From NCBI GenBank assembly GCA_951800645.1, contig CATOIK010000004.1, forward strand, positions 88,627 through 152,626: DNA of 64,000 bases, given 5' to 3'. Positions 36,931 to 44,147 of the stretch are shown one piece after another. The first letter of the stretch is position 1; each line of letters opens with the position of its first letter. The position numbers were made by a program, and so were the translations under genes. A model generated the notes under the pieces. That model was not told where the DNA came from. It worked only from the letters and a program-made list of their open reading frames with translations, and ran no database searches. Origin of the DNA: an uncultured Eubacteriales bacterium (GTDB taxonomy: Bacteria; Bacillota; Clostridia; Lachnospirales; Lachnospiraceae).

Positions 36931-37716
36931 CTACAATTCCAAATCCTCGCTAAAATTTCTCTGCCGCTGAATTGTCTGGGGATAAACAAAATCTCTCGCT
37001 ATGCTATAATATGCCTCCTGTTCCTGCTGAAAGTATGACGCCAGATCCTTCATTTCACCTGTCTGCTGTGCCTTATTCAGGACATGATAATACAGAATCT
37101 TATTTTTATCCTGGATAATGAAAGGAACCAGGTCATTTTTTATACATTCCTTAAAAAGGAAAATACGGCCTGTCCGTCCATTGCCATCCTGGAATGGATG
37201 AATCCGCTCAAATTCCGAATGGAGCTTTGCCAAATCCAGTATGGTATGGCTGTCTTTTTCGTGATAATCTGCAAGCATTTTCTTCATTCTTTCCGGTACT
37301 TCCTCTGGCAAAGCGGTTTCAATATTAGAAACCATATTCCGCCGGTTTTTATATTCTCCCACCGGGTAGCCGTTGGCTCGGTCTTCAAAAACACCTACTT
37401 TCAGATAATAATGATACTGTTTTATCAGGTCTTCAGACAATGGTTCATATGCAGTCTTTATCATATGCTGGAACATCAGAAAATGCCCATTTGCTTCTTC
37501 AATATCTTTTGCACGGAATATTTCACCATCCGCTGCAATCGTCCCTGTTTCAAAAAGTGACGCTGTATGCTCCTCCGTTAAGGTACTTCCTTCAATCTTG
37601 TTGGAATTATATGCAAGTGCCCTTTGCGTATATCCATAGATACCGCTTCGGTCCTGTTTCTTAATCTCTATCGCAAACCGTTTCATCAGTTCGCAGTCAA
37701 ACTGTCTTTCTGTCAT
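36931..37716 (-). CDS. Fic-domain AMP-transferase family protein
   Basis: Fic proteins transfer AMP or similar groups from a nucleotide to hydroxyl side chains of target proteins. I choose ATG 37716 (MTERQFDCEL), giving 261 aa, because GAGG lies six bases upstream; an upstream GTG at 37731 is also in frame. The catalytic motif HPFQDGNGRTGR is complete (about residues 173-184). An N-terminal SNKIEG (about 38-43) fits the inhibitory S/T-x-x-x-E-G/N motif, so the enzyme should be self-inhibited. The start follows the stop of a RelB/DinJ-type gene by 1 bp, an operon suggesting a toxin-antitoxin-like unit. Confidence 0.88.
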   Translation of the reverse strand: MTERQFDCELMKRFAIEIKKQDRSGIYGYTQRALAYNSNKIEGSTLTEEHTASLFETGTIAADGEIFRAKDIEEANGHFLMFQHMIKTAYEPLSEDLIKQYHYYLKVGVFEDRANGYPVGEYKNRRNMVSNIETALPEEVPERMKKMLADYHEKDSHTILDLAKLHSEFERIHPFQDGNGRTGRIFLFKECIKNDLVPFIIQDKNKILYYHVLNKAQQTGEMKDLASYFQQEQEAYYSIARDFVYPQTIQRQRNFSEDLEL

Positions 37717-37717
37717 T

Positions 37718-37978
37718 TCAGCCTCTTTCACATTCTATATAACCTGGCCCCTCCGGTTCTCCATCCGGCACTCCATCCGGAGGGTCTTCTGCCCAGATAA
37801 TAATTTTTCGGGGTTCTGATTCAATGGAGACATCAAAAGGAATTCGTTTCTCCCGAATCATCTTTTTTGCAAATACTGTGACTGCTGCAGTTAAAGAAAT
37901 ACCCAGTTCATCGCATATCGCTTCCCAGTCTTTTTTCAGTATTTCATCCATTCGGATATTTACTTGTGTCTGTGCCAT
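37718..37978 (-). CDS. RelB/DinJ-family antitoxin
   Basis: The 86-aa protein begins MAQTQVNIRMDEILKKDWEA and continues with GISLTAAVTVFAKKMIREKRIPF, the ribbon-helix-helix and neutralising segment typical of DinJ/RelB antitoxins. GGAGAAAAT precedes ATG 37978. Such antitoxins usually pair with YafQ/RelE-type mRNA interferases, but the downstream gene here is a Fic protein and no RelE-like gene is present. It presumably autoregulates this two-gene operon through its DNA-binding domain. The C terminus is acidic and proline-rich (EDPPDGVPDGEPEGPG). Confidence 0.85.
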   Translation of the reverse strand: MAQTQVNIRMDEILKKDWEAICDELGISLTAAVTVFAKKMIREKRIPFDVSIESEPRKIIIWAEDPPDGVPDGEPEGPGYIECERG

Positions 37979-38054
37979 ATTTTCTCCTTATCTGCTTCAT
38001 TTGTTCCCAGAATCATAAAGTATCTAAAATCATTATCTGCTATGGCGTGCCGGT

Positions 38055-39083
38055 TCATATATCATAACCCTCCTCTCCTATAATCGCCAATATTTCATCG
38101 CCATATTTATCGACTGCTTCACCTATATTTTTTAGCCAACTCCTTATTTTACTTTCATCAGAGATAAAATCTATTTCACCAACACCCTTTGCATATGCCC
38201 TTAATAATTCGACCGTATCTTTAGGTCTGCTCTTTACAAATATTTCACATTGCTTATCTAAAAAAACCTCATATGCAAAGACTCCCTCTGTCTTCTTCTT
38301 ACTTCTGTAGTCTTTTAGCCTTTTTTCCAACTGTCTATCTTGCTCGTTAAATCCCAACTCCTCATCTTTTCGGTATTTATTGTATTTCAAAGTATAGTCC
38401 TTTTTTTCTCCATTCCTTCTATCCAAAAACCATTTTGCCCATTCTTGTAACTGAACATCTGATAGTTCTGGATTCTCAGAAGCTTTGTATTCATTTTCAA
38501 TATATTCAACAAGTTGATCTCGTCGAATCACTTGATTTTTTACCTCATTGGTTGCTGCTTCTTTATTTATTATAATTTCATCATTTGAAAAAACGATAAG
38601 TGATTTATATATCTCTTTAAAAGATGGAGTAATCTCTCCGGTTCTTTCGATTTCAAGTTGTTTTATCACTTCCATGTGACGCTTGTTTTGCGTTATGGGT
38701 GAATACATCCCTGACCTTTTGTTTCCGTCCACGACAACAAATTCATCATTATTGTTTAACTCAATATTTTTACTCCAATATTTGCTCTCTATAACAATAC
38801 AAAACTTTTTAGTAAATACAAGAAAATCTATTTGGGCTGTTCTACCTTCAACTTCGTAATATACATCATGTAAGATTAACATTGGCGTGACATAACAATA
38901 CAACAATTCCATCTGCACATTATTTTCACCTTCTAAACCATGTTCTACATTTTTTATAGCACTTTCTATCTCTTTTTGCCCAACAGGATTAAGCTTTTCC
39001 TTTAATTCACGATAATTTCTCAATTCATCCTGACCGGAAGTTCCTTCATAAAGTAATACTGGAATATTCTTTGTGCTACCCAT
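38055..39083 (-). CDS. NERD (nuclease-related domain) protein
   Basis: The 342-aa protein has a NERD domain from about residue 50 to 165. Its active-site-like pattern is AQIDFLVFTKKFCIVIESKYW (Asp, then Glu-x-Lys), with conserved Gln/Asn-rich SPITQNKRHMEVI following. NERD domains resemble the restriction-endonuclease fold and occur in plasmid and phage genes. The C-terminal half is charged and helical with no assigned domain. It is transcribed from the promoter at 39190-39217. A role in DNA processing or defence is inferred from the domain only. Confidence 0.75.
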   Translation of the reverse strand: MGSTKNIPVLLYEGTSGQDELRNYRELKEKLNPVGQKEIESAIKNVEHGLEGENNVQMELLYCYVTPMLILHDVYYEVEGRTAQIDFLVFTKKFCIVIESKYWSKNIELNNNDEFVVVDGNKRSGMYSPITQNKRHMEVIKQLEIERTGEITPSFKEIYKSLIVFSNDEIIINKEAATNEVKNQVIRRDQLVEYIENEYKASENPELSDVQLQEWAKWFLDRRNGEKKDYTLKYNKYRKDEELGFNEQDRQLEKRLKDYRSKKKTEGVFAYEVFLDKQCEIFVKSRPKDTVELLRAYAKGVGEIDFISDESKIRSWLKNIGEAVDKYGDEILAIIGEEGYDI

Positions 39084-39189
39084 TTAATACTCCCTTCTCG
39101 TACTCTTACCTTTTCAGTCAGCCTATCATTGCAAATAAGAAAAGTCAATAAAGCAATTCTACGGCAAATCCATTTCCCTTTACAGCCTA

Positions 39190-39217
39190 AGTATAGCACA
39201 ATTTCCTAGCATTGCAA
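39190..39217 (-). promoter_or_regulatory. Promoter of the NERD gene
   Basis: On the minus strand TTGCAA (39212-39217) and TATACT (39190-39195) are separated by 16 bp, giving a leader of about 100 nt before ATG 39083. A second possible promoter (TTGACT, 17 bp, TAGGCT) lies closer to the gene. An 8-bp inverted repeat sits just upstream (39223-39244). Confidence 0.6.
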
Positions 39218-39222
39218 ATACT

Positions 39223-39244
39223 ATGTATAGCAATTCCTATACAT
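39223..39244. promoter_or_regulatory. Possible operator (8-bp inverted repeat)
   Basis: ATGTATAG-CAATTC-CTATACAT is a perfect 8-bp inverted repeat with a 6-bp centre. It lies immediately upstream of the -35 box of the NERD promoter and about 15 bp after the stop codon of the coiled-coil protein gene. Length and symmetry fit a dimeric repressor or activator site. No regulator is encoded next to it. Confidence 0.4.
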
Positions 39245-39259
39245 TTTTCAAAACAATCC

Positions 39260-39907
39260 TTAAAGCTCCGGCTCATCCAGTTCTCTGTTCGGAACTGATC
39301 GGTTCAAACATTGTTCTCTTAGCAGCTCTTTTAACTGCCTGTTTTCTTCCTTTAAGCAGTCTATTTCTGCCAGAAGTTCCATCTCACGGTCATGTGCCTT
39401 TTCCTGCATTTTAATCAGATTATCCGCCATGGCCTGTATATCTGCAATCGTCCTCATAGGGTCCACGCCACCACTGGAAGCGCTTGACCGCAAGGCTCTT
39501 GATTCTGCAACAAAACTACGGATTTCTTTAATATCCGGAACAACCGAGCCACCTAAGTCTCTTATATCCTCTCTTATGTTTTCTTTTACTCCCTGTATGT
39601 CTCCCTTTACTCCCTGTATCCCTGCTCCATTATCCTTCACTGTATCAGCGATTTTATCAGATGTTTTTTGGACAGCGCTGATTTCCTTCCCCTGTTTGAA
39701 AACCCCTACGATACCGCTAATTACTGCAACTCCAATTACTCCACCCAAACCTATGATTCCTGAAATCACTTGACTATCCATAGATGCCCCTTCCTTATAT
39801 CCAAAATAAAGAATACAACCGGTTGTTATTATATTGATTATAATCAATAACCGAAATAAAGGAAAGCCTCTTTTTTCTCTGCACACTTTTTTCATCCTCC
39901 ATGCCAT
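39260..39907 (-). CDS. Membrane protein with C-terminal coiled coil
   Basis: The protein is up to 215 aa. Two hydrophobic segments lie near the N terminus (LLIIINIITTGCILYFGY and GIIGLGGVIGVAVISGIVGV). Then comes a region of short heptad-like repeats (IQGVKGDIQGVKENIREDI) and a strong C-terminal coiled coil (MELLAEIDCLKEENRQLKEL). The start is uncertain: ATG 39907 has its SD too close, and the ATG four codons later is equally likely. I recognise no family. It is encoded within the cargo block and may organise membrane-bound surface or transfer components. Confidence 0.6.
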   Translation of the reverse strand: MAWRMKKVCREKRGFPLFRLLIIINIITTGCILYFGYKEGASMDSQVISGIIGLGGVIGVAVISGIVGVFKQGKEISAVQKTSDKIADTVKDNGAGIQGVKGDIQGVKENIREDIRDLGGSVVPDIKEIRSFVAESRALRSSASSGGVDPMRTIADIQAMADNLIKMQEKAHDREMELLAEIDCLKEENRQLKELLREQCLNRSVPNRELDEPEL

Positions 39908-39919
39908 TCTCCGTTTATG

Positions 39920-39957
39920 AAAAGGCTACCAAACAATCGCTTGTCTGATAGCCTTTT
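39920..39957 (-). terminator. Terminator after the 1367-aa secreted protein
   Basis: A long stem is formed by AAAAGGCTA (39920-39928) with TAGCCTTTT (39949-39957). Inside, CAAACAA pairs with TTGTCTG (one G-U), leaving a 4-nt loop. It lies about 70 nt after the stop codon at 40026 and ends in a T-rich stretch on the minus strand. Confidence 0.65.
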
Positions 39958-40025
39958 ATAATTTTTTGCTATCAGCCTTGTGTTATTCAGTTGTCAAGGT
40001 ACAGCAACTCTTTAACTTCCTATTC

Positions 40026-43000
40026 TCACTTCTGGGTTTGTACGATACCATCCATTACCCAGATGCCATCCTGATTTGTCTGTTTTCCATCCGGCGCTGT
40101 GAAATTTCGTTTCAGCGCTCCCAGGGTACCGTCAGAAATCTCCTGGAAATAATAGCAGTTTCCACCAATCCAGTTCCAACCGGTTACCATCCGGCCAAGC
40201 GTTCCATCGGATGTTTCATGCAGATAATACCGCCTGCCATCTGTATCGGTATACCATCCGGTTACCATGAAGCCTTCTGCATCAAACCGGAACCAGTCAA
40301 AAGCGCTCTGTCCGGCTGCCACATTTGCATAAGGATTGTGAATAGCTGCCCACTCATTTGCATATGTTCGTTTTCCATCTGTAAACATCCACCGGCCTGC
40401 AGCATTCTGCATCCAGGTGCCGGTCACTGCATATTCAGGAAGGGCGGGATCATTTGCGATTGTTGCTCCTGTTGTGGTAACACCTTTGGAGCTTCCACCG
40501 CCACCACCACCTCCTCCGCCTCCGCTGCTTCCGCCGCTGGTAGTCATGTCTTTTACTTCGATATTCAATCTAACAATGCATTCGTCTTTGCTGGTTCCGT
40601 CTTCTGCACTTACTGTCACTACAAATGCAGCTGTATATGGATAATTCATGGCCGGTTTCATCCACTCCAGATTTTCATCTAATACCGGGGTGATAGTTCC
40701 ATCATCCTGAATTTGCAAAGCGGAAGGATTACTGCTTTTATATTTCACTTGTCTGGATTCCTGATAGGTAGTGGCAACCAATGCTCTGCTGTCTCCCCCC
40801 TCCCAGGTCAATGTCGGATTATTTCGCCTCCCGGTCTTTTTCAGGATCAAATGTATCGTAACTTCATCCTCCGAAAGTTCCAGACATTTGGTTTGATAAT
40901 TCAGCGTTACCATAGTACTGCCAGTCTTCCGTCCATCTTTGGTAGCTGCATATACAGTAGCTGTCCTGGATGCCGTATAAGGGGTCTTCATCGACGCATC
41001 CTTAATCCACTGTGCATCTGGATTTGGCGTAATCAGGCCATCCTGAGTAACCGAAAGAATCTCTGAATCTGACACGCTCCAGATTACATCCCGGTCATAC
41101 GGCTTATGATTCTCATCCTCCGGAAGGTCAGGAATTACCGTGCAATCCAAATCTACAGGCTCAAATCCTGTCATAGAAACTGTATCAGACTGAGCATCTC
41201 CGGCCTTTACTGCCACAAGATTAAATTCCACAGCGTCCTTGCTCATTTCAACCTGCTCTGGGTGTATTACGGTTTCATCAACTGTGCGGAACTCGATCAT
41301 AATGTCACAAACTGCGGAAACCTGCCCATGGGTCTGATCTTCGCTGGTAGCCGTTACAGTTTCCAAATAGCTTCCGGAACCATCCAGCTTAACATATGGA
41401 TCGGCTGCTTTCCGATTGTTGTCCTCATTGATAATGTTCTGCATCCAGGCCGGGCAATCTTTTCCTTGTGGGCCAAAATTTACTTTTACCGTGCAGTCCT
41501 GGCTGTAAGTTCCGCCTGGCGTCAGTGTAATAATCTTTCCAGCTTCCTTATCCTTCCAGGACACATTTTTATAAAATGGCTGTTCCGGAGACAAGGTCGC
41601 AGTCAGTACAGACGGCTCCGTACAGGTGTAACTCTCAACCGGATTCCTTCGATCTCCGGTCAGTCGCCTGGTTACTGTATATGCGATACTGGATTTATTA
41701 AGATTCAAGCCCTCTACCCGGAGTGTGGTATTATCCACAATCTGGAATGTTACCGTGACTTTACTATTTCCATATACCGGCTGGTTATTTACAGAGGTAT
41801 CTGGGTTTGTAGCTGCAGTTACCACGGCAACCTTTGAATAAATGGTATTGTTAATTGCTTCCTGATACTGATTCTCTGCCTGCGCTTTTACCTCTCGATT
41901 GATAATGTTCTGTACAAAAGAGGAATTCAAGTTCGGCATAATCATTGCGTCGCGAACCGTGTAATTTGCATCTGAACTGTTTATAATCAGATCCGTATCA
42001 TCTACAGACCACAGAACCGTTCTGTCTGCAGCCTCACCGGCGCCGTTATGTTCTGCATGAATCGTTACCGGCTGCACCTGCACGCTGGTATCCTGTATCC
42101 CATCAATATACCGGGCAATCAATACACCCTGTGCATTATGTACCTCTGTTGTGATGTTCGGATTCTTCCGGTCACCAGAACGAGTATGCGTAACCTGAAT
42201 CGTCAGTTCCGATGGAGAAACGGTCAGTTCTGTCGTGACTTTGATATATTCTACATTCAGTTCTGTATCACACTCCGGCATAGTAAAGGTGTAAGAACCA
42301 CCATTTACATAGTTCGTAGCAACCGGCTCACCCATCTCATCTATATAGGTAGGTGCTTTGACTCCTCCGGCTTCATTAGGGTCTGTTACCATCTGATAAC
42401 GGTTTCCGTTAGTATTTTTCGGTGCAGTCAAAACTGTTACTGTTGCACCGGCAGCAATCGCAGCGGCGTTATCCTTGTCGATTGTACGATAATAGGAACT
42501 GTTCGTAGACGGCATAGCCGTCAGAGTTGCCACATCTGTATCATAGGTTCCATTCGCATTGCGTGTATCGATGCGTGGTACCGATACCAGATAACCCTTA
42601 ATCGGTTCTCCCATGTATCCAGGAGCAAAATGATCAATCCGGAAATCCAGGCCTTCAAAATATCCGGTGCTGGTAAACTCCTTATCCAGCTTTTTTGTTA
42701 CAACATAGCGTACTCCATCTTCCAGTTCCTCGTAAAAATAACGCTCTCCACTTGCTGTCTCAGTGCTGATAGCAACCGTCACATACTTCTTTTCATTATC
42801 TGTCCAATAACCGATGTGAGCAGACTTTGTAAAACTATTGTCCCCATCAATGTTACTGCCAAAAACTTTTTTGGCTTTAGCAGCTTCATTTGTGAACAGG
42901 TAAGAAATGTGGTTACTTTTCTCAGTTCCGTAAGTGAAATTATGCCGGGCCTCTCTGGTTCCAACAAAGGTTCCTTCTCTGGAAGCGGTACCTTGATTCG

Positions 43001-44129
43001 TTCTGGAAATCTCACCGGCCATCCGGGCCAGCACCAGATTTCCGCTTTCATACTTACCAACAATACCGCCTGCAGCCATGCTGCCATTGCCACCAATGGT
43101 TCCATCTACATAAGAATTATAAATATCTGCCAGGTTCATCCGACCGGCAATACCTCCTACATAGCCCTTTCCCTGTATCCGGTTAGAATCTCCATTTTGT
43201 GTAACAGCTGTATTGTCTACCAAGTAAGCCTTCTGAACATTTCCCGCAATACCACCTGTATAACTGTTTCTTCCTTCAGAATTCAGTACAATTCCTTCGG
43301 CAGTACAGTTTTCTATGGTTACACGCTCTGTTCCTCCAGTAACCTCAGCTGCAATTCCACCAGCATCTTCTTCGGAATGCACAATGCCGGTTACTGTTAC
43401 ATTGTAGATAACTGCATTTCCTTTCAATGCACCGGCTAAAACCGCTGCATTCTCAAATCCGGCTATCATGTCTGCTTCTACTGTAAGATTTTTAACAGTT
43501 CCGCCATCAATCACGCCAAACAGGCCGACATTTTTCAAATCATAGGTCATATTCACAATTTTCAGCCCAGAAATCGTATTTCCACATCCATCAAAATTGC
43601 CACGGAAAGGCTGTGTCACATCTCCGGATAAATCTGAAATGTTCTGGTACCATCCAATGGGATTCCAGTTCCCAGCGTTAATATCTATCCCTCCCAAATC
43701 AATATCCTGGGTAAGTTCAAAATACTCTCCGTCAAAATCCGAAATACCTGATGCCACAGCTTCAGACAGGCCCATAAGCTGAGACAGGTTACTAATCTGA
43801 TATGGCACATCTTCGGTTCCGTCTCCTGGAAAATCCATATCACCATTCCAGTTAAGCCAAAGATCCCCTGTAGAACTGCTCAAAGTGGCAATTTCCAGAT
43901 CTGTCACCAAAAGATTTTCTGGCACCGAAGGAGACGCCAAGTCATTTTCTAACGCCCATTCATCATCTTCTAAATCAGAACCAGTTGCATTATCTTTTGT
44001 TGCAGTGCTTACAATAGTTTTCCGCTGTGTTACTGCCATATCTGCTAGTACCGGAAGCGCAGGAAAGGTTCCCTGCAATACTAGCACTGTTGTAAGAAAT
44101 CCAGCAATTTTAGGTCTCATGTGCATCAT
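40026..44129 (-). CDS. Large secreted multidomain protein with beta-helix, Ig-like domains and C-terminal wall repeats (1367 aa)
   Basis: The protein has a signal peptide (ending near PVLAD, residue 30). A region of GLUG-type repeats forms a right-handed beta-helix (about 95-400, e.g. GGIAAEVTGGTERVTIENC and GGIAGRMNLADIYNSYVDG). Several Ig-like bacterial domains follow, alternating DSEILSVTQDGLITP-type strands (about 620-1190). A run of ten glycines comes next, then about 150 aa of cell-wall-binding repeats (MVTGWYTDTDGRRYYL). The domain set suggests an adhesin or scaffold held on the wall non-covalently. GAGGAGAGAAGT precedes ATG 44129. It follows the 899-aa protein by 18 bp, with the same glycine-rich hinge style. 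Confidence 0.75.
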   Translation of the reverse strand: MMHMRPKIAGFLTTVLVLQGTFPALPVLADMAVTQRKTIVSTATKDNATGSDLEDDEWALENDLASPSVPENLLVTDLEIATLSSSTGDLWLNWNGDMDFPGDGTEDVPYQISNLSQLMGLSEAVASGISDFDGEYFELTQDIDLGGIDINAGNWNPIGWYQNISDLSGDVTQPFRGNFDGCGNTISGLKIVNMTYDLKNVGLFGVIDGGTVKNLTVEADMIAGFENAAVLAGALKGNAVIYNVTVTGIVHSEEDAGGIAAEVTGGTERVTIENCTAEGIVLNSEGRNSYTGGIAGNVQKAYLVDNTAVTQNGDSNRIQGKGYVGGIAGRMNLADIYNSYVDGTIGGNGSMAAGGIVGKYESGNLVLARMAGEISRTNQGTASREGTFVGTREARHNFTYGTEKSNHISYLFTNEAAKAKKVFGSNIDGDNSFTKSAHIGYWTDNEKKYVTVAISTETASGERYFYEELEDGVRYVVTKKLDKEFTSTGYFEGLDFRIDHFAPGYMGEPIKGYLVSVPRIDTRNANGTYDTDVATLTAMPSTNSSYYRTIDKDNAAAIAAGATVTVLTAPKNTNGNRYQMVTDPNEAGGVKAPTYIDEMGEPVATNYVNGGSYTFTMPECDTELNVEYIKVTTELTVSPSELTIQVTHTRSGDRKNPNITTEVHNAQGVLIARYIDGIQDTSVQVQPVTIHAEHNGAGEAADRTVLWSVDDTDLIINSSDANYTVRDAMIMPNLNSSFVQNIINREVKAQAENQYQEAINNTIYSKVAVVTAATNPDTSVNNQPVYGNSKVTVTFQIVDNTTLRVEGLNLNKSSIAYTVTRRLTGDRRNPVESYTCTEPSVLTATLSPEQPFYKNVSWKDKEAGKIITLTPGGTYSQDCTVKVNFGPQGKDCPAWMQNIINEDNNRKAADPYVKLDGSGSYLETVTATSEDQTHGQVSAVCDIMIEFRTVDETVIHPEQVEMSKDAVEFNLVAVKAGDAQSDTVSMTGFEPVDLDCTVIPDLPEDENHKPYDRDVIWSVSDSEILSVTQDGLITPNPDAQWIKDASMKTPYTASRTATVYAATKDGRKTGSTMVTLNYQTKCLELSEDEVTIHLILKKTGRRNNPTLTWEGGDSRALVATTYQESRQVKYKSSNPSALQIQDDGTITPVLDENLEWMKPAMNYPYTAAFVVTVSAEDGTSKDECIVRLNIEVKDMTTSGGSSGGGGGGGGGGSSKGVTTTGATIANDPALPEYAVTGTWMQNAAGRWMFTDGKRTYANEWAAIHNPYANVAAGQSAFDWFRFDAEGFMVTGWYTDTDGRRYYLHETSDGTLGRMVTGWNWIGGNCYYFQEISDGTLGALKRNFTAPDGKQTNQDGIWVMDGIVQTQK

Positions 44130-44147
44130 ACTTCTCTCCTCTTCTTT

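Noticed and set aside
42048..43439. 463-codon plus-strand frame opposite the 1367-aa protein
   Set aside because: It is antisense to the GLUG/Ig-like region; Cys- and Ile-rich composition is typical of shadows.
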